The notes: generated by a model from the letters alone, not told the origin. Shown: positions 8,190 through 16,801, counted from the stretch's first letter. The stretch is 64,000 nucleotides of DNA from [Enterobacter] lignolyticus SCF1 (GCF_000164865.1 NC_014618.1:2790001-2854000), one strand, 5' to 3'. A program made the numbers and translations.

Positions 8190-8489
8190 TTAATGCGATT
8201 GCTGGAAACCAGCAACATCGTACTGGGATACGCTCTTTGGATTACCGGAGTTCTGCGGTTGGGTTCCCGCGTAGTGGGTACCTGCATTTCCAGCGGGATT
8301 AAACGCCGAACCTGGCGCGCTGCTGGCATGGCCCGGCGTGACGCTCCCGGTTTGAGCGCTGCCAATGGTTTGACTCGGCTGCCCTGTCATTCCGGTAACG
8401 GAATGAACGTTAAGGGCAAATACCGTCGCAACGGGTACCGCGAACAAAATAGCGCCGGCTATCATCGAGAGATAAGAGATACGGAACAT
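8190..8489 (-). CDS. Hypothetical exported protein, Gly/Ser/Pro-rich
   Basis: A 99-residue product starting MFRISYLSMIAGAILFAVPV. The ATG at 8489 has GAGGAGG five bases upstream, an excellent ribosome binding site, which settles the start against longer readings. Residues 1-25 are a signal peptide or anchor. The rest is low-complexity and rich in Gly, Ser, Pro, Asn and Gln (TGMTGQPSQTIG, SSAPGSAFNPAGNAG), and looks disordered. There are no cysteines and I do not recognise the family. It is separated from its charged neighbour at 8666 by a GC palindrome. Confidence 0.65.
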   Translation of the reverse strand: MFRISYLSMIAGAILFAVPVATVFALNVHSVTGMTGQPSQTIGSAQTGSVTPGHASSAPGSAFNPAGNAGTHYAGTQPQNSGNPKSVSQYDVAGFQQSH

Positions 8490-8620
8490 TTTAACCTCCT
8501 CGACGCAGAAGCTGATGCGGCCTCTACACCTGATAAGTATAACCCCCCTGCCTTTCTCTGTGCAGAATGAGGAATGTTCCTGGAACATGCGGGTAAAAAG
8601 AAGAAAGCCGGATGCGATAA

Positions 8621-8636
8621 GGGGGGGATCCCCCCC
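8621..8636. repeat. Perfect GC palindrome
   Basis: Seven G, then AT, then seven C: a perfect 16-bp inverted repeat that includes a GGATCC. It lies between two minus-strand small genes. It has no T-run on either strand, so it is not a standard terminator. Confidence 0.7.
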
Positions 8637-8665
8637 TCGAAAAATCGACCGTTCACGACGTTACA

Positions 8666-8908
8666 TCAGTACTTAATATCCCGGGCAGCGTCGCGTCCTT
8701 CCTGTTTGTTATCACGGTGTTCCTGACGGCAATCCGCGTTACCAACAATGCCTTCCCGACACTCTTGCTTCGCGTCGCGGGAGTCCTGACGAGTGTCCTG
8801 GCGGACATCGCGCGCATCGCGGCGTTCAGCCGCCTGCTGAGTCGCCTGTGACGGGAGCGCAGTAAAAAGGGAAGCAGCAGCAATCAACATCCATACGGAC
8901 TTTTTCAT
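8666..8908 (-). CDS. Hypothetical exported protein with RD-rich repeats
   Basis: An 80-residue product starting MKKSVWMLIAAASLFTALPS, a clear signal peptide with likely cleavage after SQA. The mature part is about 57 residues and extremely charged, made of near-repeats of R-D-x-R (ERRDARDVRQDTRQDSRDAK, then RQEHRDNKQEGRDAARD) around a short hinge with two cysteines (KQECREGIVGNADCRQ). This predicts a small periplasmic helical hairpin closed by a disulphide. I know no assigned function. The upstream in-frame ATG at 8953 is rejected because the signal peptide starts at 8908. Confidence 0.7.
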   Translation of the reverse strand: MKKSVWMLIAAASLFTALPSQATQQAAERRDARDVRQDTRQDSRDAKQECREGIVGNADCRQEHRDNKQEGRDAARDIKY

Positions 8909-9191
8909 AGTAAAGTTCTCAAAGCTCAAGTTCGTAAACACTCTGCGCGGCAAAGAATAGCAATAAAATTTTCCTATTTTTTACCATATAGTGACCCAGA
9001 GCGGTTCCCCTGGCGGCGATGCTTCGCGGATGCTGCTTTTTCCTCCCGGCTCGTTCGTTTTTCCTTCGCTTTTGCAATGCGCCGATGTAACCGGAGCGCT
9101 GACATACGGAATTTGCAGGCAAACGCACACTTTTCTTTTGGTTCATCACCCAGGCTTAATCTGTACACAAAACAAGCAGAGGTCCGTCCAT

Positions 9192-9626
9192 ATGTATAAT
9201 TCTATTCTTGTACCCATTGATATTTCAGAAGGTGACCTGACTCAGCAGGTGATCTCGCATGTCCAGACTCACGCGGTAATGAATACGACAAAGGTTCATT
9301 TTCTTACGGTTATCCCCTCTTTGCCTTACTACTCATCATTAGGTCTGGCGTATTCAGTGGAAATGCCAAAAATGCAGGAGTTTCGCGAGGAAGTGCAGGC
9401 AAAACTGGATGACATCGTTAAGCAGTTTAAGATACCCGCGAACAAGATTCAGACCCACGTAACAACGGGGTCGCCAAAAGATCAGATACTCAAGCTTGCC
9501 GATACCATGAGCACAGATTTAATCATTATTGCCTCGCATCGCCCTGATATATCGACATACCTTTTGGGCTCGACGGCGGCGGCTGTTGTTCGGCATGCTA
9601 AATGTGCGGTACTGGTCGTGCGATAA
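9192..9626 (+). CDS. uspF: Universal stress protein F
   Basis: A 144-residue single Usp domain protein. It starts MYNSILVPIDIS, has HFLTVIPSLPYYSSLGLAYS in the middle, and ends with the nucleotide-binding signature GSPKDQILKLA, IIIASHRPDISTYLLGSTAA and VVRHAKCAVLVVR. This matches E. coli UspF (YnaF), a cytoplasmic ATP-binding stress protein associated with adhesion and fimbriation phenotypes. Length matches the family, and the open frame upstream of 9192 is not conserved protein. Start ATG follows AGAGGTCCGTCCAT. Confidence 0.92.
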   Translation: MYNSILVPIDISEGDLTQQVISHVQTHAVMNTTKVHFLTVIPSLPYYSSLGLAYSVEMPKMQEFREEVQAKLDDIVKQFKIPANKIQTHVTTGSPKDQILKLADTMSTDLIIIASHRPDISTYLLGSTAAAVVRHAKCAVLVVR

Positions 9627-9688
9627 ACCTGTCTGATGTGAGTATGCTTGCCCGACACGGAAAGGTCGTTTAAGGTCCAGGCATAAAT

Positions 9689-9735
9689 AACGGGAACCCC
9701 CTGGCTCCCGTTCTCATTTAACCCAGAATCCCGGA
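9689..9735. terminator. Terminator-like hairpin resembling the icd terminator
   Basis: CGGGAACC and GGCTCCCG form an imperfect hairpin about 60 bases after uspF. The following stretch, GGCTCCCGTTCTCATT then T-AACCCA-G-AA, is nearly the same as the icd terminator and trailer at 18798-18823, with the icd similarity fading after about 9735. It may be a degenerate third copy of the icd 3' flank. Confidence 0.45.
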
Positions 9736-10331
9736 CCGATAGCTAAAATACAGATTTACGCCTTACTAAAGGCCTTATGCCGCGCGCAAACGTCCAGACA
9801 TGATTCTAGCGCTACTTCCCAAATGATTTTCACATACAGTCCATTATCACGAATGATTCTGCGATGCATTTCACCTCATCTCTACTCCTAAAGTACAAAT
9901 GCTATTTTTACACCTGCCAATGCATACTTTTACACAAATTTGATCATAAAGATCGATATTTTTCATAAATGCTCAGTAATTTGATAAATAGGTCGGAATA
10001 GCGGCATTGTTTTATTTTTATAAACATTTTTATATTAACAAACCATACAAACACAACTCATTGTTTTAAAAGAAATCACCGTATCAGACATAATTAATGT
10101 AATTAAAGTAATGCTGACAACACAAGATAAAGACAACAAATTGTCCAAAAATAAACCAACTTACAAAAATACATGAAATATAACATTTCAAATACACATT
10201 AAGACCCTGGGAAACATATCAAGAGCATTTTCTAATACGAACAAAAAAACACTCTCAAAATACATACCCCAAAGTACCTGGACTTCTTTTTTAAGAATCC
10301 ACTTCAATGCAGCAAACTATATGGAAATAAA
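9736..10331. other. AT-rich intergenic region before the autotransporter
   Basis: Roughly 600 bases of strongly AT-rich sequence without a supportable gene. It must hold the promoter of the autotransporter gene, but many TATAAT-like strings occur and none stands out. The composition contrasts with the GC-rich core and suggests horizontally acquired DNA, possibly under H-NS silencing, which is inference. Confidence 0.5.
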
Positions 10332-13300
10332 ATGAACAAGATTTTTAGAGTTATCTGGAGCGCAGCCAATCAGTGCTGGATGGTTGTTTCTGAACTGACT
10401 ACATCGCAAAAGCAACAAAAGTGTTGTGTTAATCAAAAAACGTCTTTATCTGTCGTATTGCTGACAATGCTATGCGGGCAGCCGGTATATGCCGCTGACT
10501 ATACGTCAACCGTGACCGGTGATTTTACTTTTCCAACCGGTGAAACCAGTACGATAACCACAACAGCGGATAACACTCCTGGTATCTATCTGGGGTATGG
10601 GGAAACAATTTCCTCCACCGACGATCTGATTATTAATACCTCAGGCAATTACAGTAAGGGCATTGTGGTTGATGGTTTTGACGATAACCTCACGGCGATA
10701 AACCTTAAAAACGTCACCATCACAACCAGCGGCTACGGTTCATGGGGCATAAGCGTGTTAGGAAATCTCACCAGCACAGGACTGGCCACCGTGCGGGTAA
10801 ACGGCGATGGCGCATACGGTATACGGTCAGAGGCGAGCGGTAATATTCAATTAGCCGATGTGAATATCACAACAACCAATGTTAACGCCAAAGCGCTAAG
10901 CGCCTACGGAGATTCAAGCAATATCTCGGTAAGCGGAGTGACTACGCTTCGCCTCGAAAAAGCGTCAAACGTGGGTGTCGAAACTCAACGACAAAATGCA
11001 TCTGTCAGCCTGAATGACCTTAACATAACGAGCCTGGATGATTTTAACCGTGGAATATTTGCCAATTCAGGTTCGATTAATGTTACCGGCAACATGGTGA
11101 TGCGGGCCACTCAACAATACTCAGGATATATTGATGGTGTTTACGCGAGGGCGGGAGGTACGGTTAATCTTGCTGACGCAGACATTACAATCATCGGAGC
11201 CAAGTCCCACGGGTTGAACGCCAACGGTTCCGGCACGTCTGTTTCCAGCAGCGGCCTCACGACGGTGAATCTTACAGGCAAAAGCGGCGCGGGTTTTCTG
11301 GCCCAGAGCGGCGGGGTTATCAACCTCGTTGATTCCAGTGTGACGGCAGCGGGCGATGGCACGGTTGGCCTGCAGGCAACGGGTACCGGGAGCGATATTA
11401 CCAGCACCGGAACGACTATCGTTCACACGGCAGGAAACAATGCGTATGGCCTGCAGGCCGTTAGCGGCGGAACAATTCATACGGGGACGACCACGACCGT
11501 CAGCACCGACGGCGCTGGCGCTACCGGCATCTACGCCAGCGGCGCGGGCTCGATGATTAACCTGACCGCAGCGACCGCTGTGACAACCACCGGCGATGGC
11601 GCGCACGGTATGCAGCAGGACGGCGCCGCGCGCATAAACAGCAATGGCGGCCGTATTACGACATCGGGGGCGGGTTCCCATGGCTTTACGGCAACCGGAG
11701 GCGCTACCCGGGTTTTTGATGGCACGGCGAACAATATCCTGCCGACGATAACCGTGACAGGCGCAGGGTCAGCAATGCTGGATGCCAATGGCGCCGGCAG
11801 CCAAATTACGCTCAATAACCAGCCGCTTGATATCCGTGGCGCGGCCGCGCCGAACACCTGGGGCGCCAAATCGGAAGCCGGCGGGCTGGTGACCTTCAAC
11901 GGCGGCAGCACCGGCGGAACCGGGCTCTGGGCAACGGGAACGGGCAGCCGTATTGTCCTGTCCGGCGCCAATGCCGCAGGATCGCGCGTTCATCTCGATA
12001 ATGGCGCCGTCCTCACCACGGATGCCGCAGGCTCAACGCTGGGTTCTCTTGAGGGCGATGCCTCCAGCGCGATCGGCGCCAGCAGCGCCGCAAGCGCCCT
12101 CACCCTGGGAGCAAATAACCTGACGAACAACGGCAGCCTCCTGGATGAAGCCCAATTTGCCGGCGCGCTGAATAACATCGGACTACTCACCAAGGTCGGG
12201 TCGCTGACGCAAATTCTGAGCGGCAGCAATACCACGGTGGAACGCGTCAATGTTGCCGGGGGTACGCTGCGATTTGCGCAAGCGGGCGCATTCACCACCA
12301 CCGGCGCCTATACGACGCAGGCCGGAGCGACAACGGATGTCGGTCTGGCGAATTCGACGCTGAATGTCGGGAGCGTGTTCACTCAGGCGGTAGACTCTAC
12401 GCTAAAAATTACCCTCGGCACATTGCCTGTTGTCCTCGCGGATACGGCCAACCTCGGGGGGCGCCTCCTCGTCAATGGTTTCGCCGACAGCCTGGAGCCG
12501 GTCAAGGCGAGCGACGTCACGAACACGACCTATACGGTCATCCATACCACTAATGGCATTACCGGGGATTTCACCAATAACCCGCTGGGCGATACGGGCA
12601 TTGATTACCTGCTGCGCGATGGCTATGTGTCAGCGGATGGTAAGGATTATAACGTTGGCTTTCGCATGGCATGGACTGACGGAATGCAGGCGAAAGGCAC
12701 AGGGACCTTCACGGTTGCCGATGGAACCGGCTTCAATGTTGATACCGTTCTGGCCGATCGGCAGGGTCCCTTCGCCAGCGGGTGGGATGGCAAAAGCCTG
12801 ACCAAAGCCGGTAATGGTAAACTGGTGTTATCGGCGGTGAATACCTATACCGGTAAGACCACGATCAATGGCGGCACATTACGCACCGACGTGGCGGACA
12901 GTATCGCCAGTAGCAGCGATGTGATCGTTAATGGCGGCGTGTTCGACCTGAACGGCAACAACCAGAAGTTCCGTCGGTTTGCTGGAACGGGTGGCGAAGT
13001 TCACCTGAACGGCGCCATGCTGACGGTGGACAATGCCGCGACTACCGATAGCACCACGTTTGCCGGCGACATTGTCGATGGAGAAAAGCCGGGAAGCATC
13101 ACCAAAACCGGCGACGGAACGCTGACCCTGAGCGGTAAAACCGGCTGGACCGGGGATACCTACATTGACGGCGGCGAACTGGTGCTGGATGGCACCAGAG
13201 GCGGCGCTCAGTTGGTCAGTAACATCATTGCAAAAGACAATACCACCCTGTCACTGCGCAATGGCGCCAGCCTCACCGGTTGGATCGATCCCACCGATGT

Positions 13301-14699
13301 GAATATTGATAAATCCAGTCTGTGGAATATGACGGCTGACTCACTGGTTAATGATGTTAACCTCGCCGGTACGATTAGCTTTGTCGCCCCGTCGTCCTCA
13401 TCAATACCGGCGGGACAGACGCTGACGGCCACAAACTGGAACGGGCAGAACGGCACCGTGGTCATGAATGCGGTGCTGCATGACGATACCTCCGCCAGCG
13501 ATAACATCGTGGTTAACGGCAATACCCGCGGCAATACCTTTATTAAGGTGAATCATGCGGGTGGTCATGGCGCCCAGACCGTTGAGGGAATTCGTCTGGT
13601 GAAAGTGAATGGACTTTCTGATGGCACCTTCACCAAATCGGGGCGTATTGTCGCCGGTACTTATGATTACGACATTGTGAAAAAAGGGAGCGACTGGTAT
13701 TTAGCCAGCCACTATACCGTACGTCCGGAATCCGCCAGCTATACCGCGAACCTGGCTGCGGCGAACACCATGTTCACCACCCAACTGCATGACCGCCTTG
13801 GCGAAACGCAGTATATCGATGCGCTGACGGGTGAGAAGAAAGCGACCAGCATGTGGCTGCGTCAGGTCGGTGGGCATAATAGCTGGAAGGACAGCAGCGG
13901 CCAGCTCGACACACAAAGCAACCGCTATGTCACGCAGCTGGGCGGCGATGTTGCGCAATGGAGCCCCGATGGGCTGCAGCGCTGGCACCTCGGCGTGATG
14001 GCGGGTTATGGTAATAACCACAGTAACTCAAACTCCAGCGTTACCGGCTACCGTGCCGAGGGTACCGTCAGCGGATACAGCGCAGGGCTTTATGCAACCT
14101 GGTTCCAAAATGATGAAACAAAACAGGGTGTATATCTGGATAGCTGGGCGCAGTATGGCTGGTTTAACAATGAGGTGAAAGGACAAGATGTCCAGGCCGA
14201 GACGTATAAATCGAGCGGGATGACGGCATCACTGGAGCTGGGTTATACGCACAAGCTGGGGGAATTCGCCGGGAGCAAAGGTTCGCTCAATACGTGGTAT
14301 ATCCAGCCTCAGGCTCAGGCTATCTGGATGGGCGTTCAGGCTGACGATCACCGCGAGCAAAACGGAACCCGAGTGAGCGGTGACGGTGAAGGCAATCTGC
14401 AGACGCGTCTGGGCATCCGCACTTACCTCAATGGGCACAGTAAGATGGATGAGGGTAAGGACCGTACTTTCCAGCCGTTTGTAGAAGTGAATTGGATCCA
14501 CAACACTCAGGATTTCGGAACGCGTATGGATGGGGTAAGTTTCTACCAGGCGGGAGCACGAAATATCGGTGAAGTAAAAACAGGTATTGAAGGCCAGTTG
14601 AGCCCACGTCTGAATTTGTGGGGTAATGTTGGCGTCCAGGTGGGGGATAAAGGATACAGCGACACCTCCGCCATGATTGGCGCAAAATACAGCTTCTGA
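10332..14699 (+). CDS. AIDA-I-type autotransporter adhesin
   Basis: A 1455-residue type Va secretion protein. Residues 1-25 (MNKIFRVIWSAANQCWMVVS) are the extended signal peptide region found in large autotransporters, and the classical signal ends near PVYA at 54. The passenger (about 55-1170) is a Gly/Thr/Ser-rich beta-helix with repeated units such as TTGDGAHGMQ and TSGAGSHGFT. It has two autotransporter beta-strand repeats at about 822 (LTKAGNGKLVLSAVNTYTG) and 923 (ITKTGDGTLTLSG). From about 1172 (TSMWLRQVGGHNSW) to the terminal KYSF is the outer-membrane beta-barrel, ending in Phe as expected. No protease triad is apparent, so adhesion or aggregation is the likely role. It is flanked by an AT-rich region and the icd scar. 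Confidence 0.93.
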   Translation: MNKIFRVIWSAANQCWMVVSELTTSQKQQKCCVNQKTSLSVVLLTMLCGQPVYAADYTSTVTGDFTFPTGETSTITTTADNTPGIYLGYGETISSTDDLIINTSGNYSKGIVVDGFDDNLTAINLKNVTITTSGYGSWGISVLGNLTSTGLATVRVNGDGAYGIRSEASGNIQLADVNITTTNVNAKALSAYGDSSNISVSGVTTLRLEKASNVGVETQRQNASVSLNDLNITSLDDFNRGIFANSGSINVTGNMVMRATQQYSGYIDGVYARAGGTVNLADADITIIGAKSHGLNANGSGTSVSSSGLTTVNLTGKSGAGFLAQSGGVINLVDSSVTAAGDGTVGLQATGTGSDITSTGTTIVHTAGNNAYGLQAVSGGTIHTGTTTTVSTDGAGATGIYASGAGSMINLTAATAVTTTGDGAHGMQQDGAARINSNGGRITTSGAGSHGFTATGGATRVFDGTANNILPTITVTGAGSAMLDANGAGSQITLNNQPLDIRGAAAPNTWGAKSEAGGLVTFNGGSTGGTGLWATGTGSRIVLSGANAAGSRVHLDNGAVLTTDAAGSTLGSLEGDASSAIGASSAASALTLGANNLTNNGSLLDEAQFAGALNNIGLLTKVGSLTQILSGSNTTVERVNVAGGTLRFAQAGAFTTTGAYTTQAGATTDVGLANSTLNVGSVFTQAVDSTLKITLGTLPVVLADTANLGGRLLVNGFADSLEPVKASDVTNTTYTVIHTTNGITGDFTNNPLGDTGIDYLLRDGYVSADGKDYNVGFRMAWTDGMQAKGTGTFTVADGTGFNVDTVLADRQGPFASGWDGKSLTKAGNGKLVLSAVNTYTGKTTINGGTLRTDVADSIASSSDVIVNGGVFDLNGNNQKFRRFAGTGGEVHLNGAMLTVDNAATTDSTTFAGDIVDGEKPGSITKTGDGTLTLSGKTGWTGDTYIDGGELVLDGTRGGAQLVSNIIAKDNTTLSLRNGASLTGWIDPTDVNIDKSSLWNMTADSLVNDVNLAGTISFVAPSSSSIPAGQTLTATNWNGQNGTVVMNAVLHDDTSASDNIVVNGNTRGNTFIKVNHAGGHGAQTVEGIRLVKVNGLSDGTFTKSGRIVAGTYDYDIVKKGSDWYLASHYTVRPESASYTANLAAANTMFTTQLHDRLGETQYIDALTGEKKATSMWLRQVGGHNSWKDSSGQLDTQSNRYVTQLGGDVAQWSPDGLQRWHLGVMAGYGNNHSNSNSSVTGYRAEGTVSGYSAGLYATWFQNDETKQGVYLDSWAQYGWFNNEVKGQDVQAETYKSSGMTASLELGYTHKLGEFAGSKGSLNTWYIQPQAQAIWMGVQADDHREQNGTRVSGDGEGNLQTRLGIRTYLNGHSKMDEGKDRTFQPFVEVNWIHNTQDFGTRMDGVSFYQAGARNIGEVKTGIEGQLSPRLNLWGNVGVQVGDKGYSDTSAMIGAKYSF

Positions 14700-14713
14700 T
14701 GGTAAGCAAAACA

Positions 14714-14738
14714 CAGAGCCTGGAGACACCTGGCTCTG
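14714..14738 (+). terminator. Terminator of the autotransporter gene
   Basis: A perfect 7-bp stem, CAGAGCC and GGCTCTG, with an 11-base loop, lies 15 bases after the stop codon and is followed by TTTACC. Confidence 0.7.
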
Positions 14739-14749
14739 TTTACCGTAAG

Positions 14750-14964
14750 TAAAAAACGGGAGCCCATCGGCTCCCGTTCTCATTAAACCCAAAACCTGGA
14801 ATACATGTTCGCGATAATCGCGTCGCCAAACTCTGAGCATTTCAGCAGCTTAGCGCCGTCCATCAGACGTTCGAAGTCGTAGGTCACGGTCTTGGCAGCG
14901 ATTGCGCCTTCCATGCCTTTGACGATCAGGTCTGCGGCTTCGAACCATTCCATGTGACGCAGCA
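14750..14964. repeat. Direct repeat copy 1: displaced icd 3' end and terminator
   Basis: These 215 bases match 18779-18993 with about eight substitutions and no gaps, in the same orientation. Similarity stops sharply after GACGCAGCA in both copies. The repeat comprises the icd terminator and the last 54 codons of icd. This is one boundary of an element integrated within icd. Confidence 0.93.
14801..14964 (-). pseudogene. icd: Displaced 3' fragment of icd
   Basis: On the minus strand this encodes the C-terminal part of isocitrate dehydrogenase, from LRHMEWFEAADL to CSEFGDAIIANM, without the rest of the gene or a start. The stop codon of intact icd (TAA) reads TAT here, so the frame would run a few codons further. 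It is the half of icd left behind when an element recombined into the gene and supplied its own 3' end. It is not expected to be expressed as a functional protein. Confidence 0.92.
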
Positions 14965-15117
14965 GTAGATATGGGGCTTTAACCTATCATGTTGATACAA
15001 AAGGTTAAAACAACGAAATCAGCACCGAATCACGCTATTTTAAGGGATTTCTAACGCATTGATTATCAAAAGCCATATCTGAGTTTTGATAACCACTTTT
15101 CCATAAATAATCGCTGA

Positions 15118-15279
15118 CTACGGGTACATGTCAAATTGCTCGTGTAGTGAAATTCCAGGCTCAGCATAACTCCGCGCCGGCAACGGAAACGACTCTATTA
15201 CCAGATCATCTCCATTGCGCTAAGTATCAATTCCGATGGTTTGTCTGGTCGGTATAATCACCTTTTTTAGCCTATCCAT
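15118..15279 (-). pseudogene. Small reading frame with internal amber codon
   Basis: An ATG at 15279 with GAGGAGG upstream opens a 53-codon frame interrupted by TAG at 15222-15220. The first part reads MDRLKKVIIPTRQTIGIDT. After the TAG the same frame continues as protein-like sequence (RNGDDLVIESFPLPARSYA, then EPGISLHEQFDMYP) to the stop at 15118. The excellent ribosome binding site and consistent frame suggest a once-functional small gene. I do not recognise the family. Its start overlaps the end of the upstream frame, as in a phage operon. Confidence 0.4.
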
Positions 15280-15556
15280 ACGCTGACCTCCTCTTCCGTG
15301 AGAAACTGCCCACACTCTTTGCCAGCGAATAAACTAACCGGTCTGCAGATATCAGTAACCTTTTGGATTGAGCTTTACGACAGCCCTGAGCGCGAGTTGA
15401 ATGTCAGATTCCCTCGTCAGGATCTATGCTGCACCAGTACAGGTCGCCAGACCCGTGTTCTTCGCTCCAGAGAATGCGTAGATGTGGTTCATATCTAAAG
15501 AGTGAGGTAAACTGGAAAGCAATTCCATCGCAAGATAAAATGTTAAAAAACAGAAA
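15272..15556 (-). pseudogene. Decayed reading frame in the icd element
   Basis: On the minus strand, an open frame down to 15404 includes YEPHLRILWSEEHGSGDLYW and CSIDPDEGI, then stops at TGA (15406-15404). The same frame continues to a TAG at 15274-15272 that overlaps the ATG of the next small frame. The alternative downstream frame with CRPVSLFAGKECGQFLTEEE is also protein-like, so an indel is possible. There is no convincing start codon. The origin is probably phage or plasmid, and I cannot assign a family. Confidence 0.35.
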
Positions 15557-15571
15557 TCAATGGGCTGAACC

Positions 15572-16651
15572 TTGAAAAAAACAACTTCTGAGATACTAGA
15601 AAGAGGCAATAATAATTTCGATCTTCTTAGAATAATTGCTGCATCAGCAGTAATTATTTATCACTCATTTGCCTTGAATCCCTCATGGGGGCTAACTGAT
15701 CCAACCAAAAACATTTTAACTTATGTTACAACTGGTGGACTGGCAGTAAAATTGTTCTTTTTTATAAGCGGATTATTGGTTACAAACAGTTTACTCAAAA
15801 ATAAATCCTTAGTTCACTTTATAATTTCAAGAGCGTTTAGGATCATCCCCGCATTGTACTTTGTAATTTTAGTTCCTTCTTTATTCATAGGTCCATTATT
15901 GACATCTCTGTCGGCACATGAGTATTATTCATCAGGACTACTTTACGAATATATATTTCGTAACTTAATTATTGATACTAGATATTTTTTGCCGGGAGTG
16001 TCATTCGAAAACACGTATGGATTTAATGGTTCGATATGGACAATAAGGTATGAGGCACTCTGCTATATAACTCTCGCATTTCTTTTCTCAATTGGCTTGC
16101 ATAAATACACGAAACTTTCTTCAATAATATGTTTAATCATAATCTTTGAACCTATCACACCGTTTAAGGGTTTTTTATTTGCATCTTCCGATAACAATGG
16201 AATTTACCTCCTGGCACCGTGTTTCGCTCTTGGTTCACTGGTTGCTTTGCATAAGAATTCATACAGACCATCTGTATGGCATGCAGTTGCTTTGCTCATA
16301 GCAGCAGTAATTTTTCATAGGTACGAAATCACTTTTTCCCTGTTAGTTTGTTGTTCTGCATGTCTGTTTGCACTGAGTCTCTCAGCTAATCGTTGGTTTA
16401 TTAAACTAAAAATAAAAAATGATATCTCATATGGTGTATATTTATGGGGATTCCCTATCCAACAGATACTTTCTAAATATCAGGATTTGGGACCAGTATT
16501 TGGCATCACAGCATCACTATTCCTTTCATATTTGGTAGCCTCATTCTCATGGAAGTACATAGAAAAACCAGCTATAACGTTAGGAAAAAAAATTTCCAGT
16601 TCTTTTGTTTATTCTTTGCCACAAGAAAAAAATAGACCAACAGATAGTTAG
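15572..16651 (+). CDS. Membrane acyltransferase, OafA/acyltransferase-3 family
   Basis: A 359-residue polytopic protein with about ten hydrophobic segments. Family features are NNFDLLRIIAASAVIIYHSF near the N-terminus (R and H of the acyltransferase-3 motif), FFFISGLLVTNSL, SRAFRIIPALY, and GSIWTIRYEALCY at mid-protein. These proteins move acetyl or other acyl groups onto O-antigen, capsule or peptidoglycan sugars at the inner membrane. The start is a TTG at 15572 with no strong ribosome binding site, the only in-frame choice that keeps the full N-terminal motif. It is AT-rich relative to the core and is cargo of the icd element. The acceptor is unknown. Confidence 0.88.
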   Translation: MKKTTSEILERGNNNFDLLRIIAASAVIIYHSFALNPSWGLTDPTKNILTYVTTGGLAVKLFFFISGLLVTNSLLKNKSLVHFIISRAFRIIPALYFVILVPSLFIGPLLTSLSAHEYYSSGLLYEYIFRNLIIDTRYFLPGVSFENTYGFNGSIWTIRYEALCYITLAFLFSIGLHKYTKLSSIICLIIIFEPITPFKGFLFASSDNNGIYLLAPCFALGSLVALHKNSYRPSVWHAVALLIAAVIFHRYEITFSLLVCCSACLFALSLSANRWFIKLKIKNDISYGVYLWGFPIQQILSKYQDLGPVFGITASLFLSYLVASFSWKYIEKPAITLGKKISSSFVYSLPQEKNRPTDS

Positions 16652-16664
16652 CGGCGAAAAATTC

Positions 16665-16692
16665 GAAGGACAGTCATTATCTACTGTCCTTC
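16665..16692 (+). terminator. Terminator of the first acyltransferase gene
   Basis: A perfect 10-bp stem, GAAGGACAGT and ACTGTCCTTC, with an eight-base loop lies 14 bases after the stop codon and is followed by TAAAATATT. Confidence 0.7.
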
Positions 16693-16801
16693 TAAAATAT
16701 TGACAGCATATAATTACTAAAAAAACCATGGTGTTATGCTGAAAACCACCATTTTGTTTTAATTATTTTCCAACAAAATACATTTAACTTATTTTATCAA
16801 A

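Noticed and set aside
10560..12300. Repeats in the autotransporter passenger as a CRISPR or tandem DNA repeat array
   Set aside because: The periodicity is at the protein level (beta-helix rungs) with degenerate DNA; there are no conserved direct repeats with regular spacers.
15298..15498. Plus-strand 66-codon open frame in the icd element
   Set aside because: No ribosome binding site, no recognisable protein features, and it is antisense to the more convincing decayed minus-strand frames.
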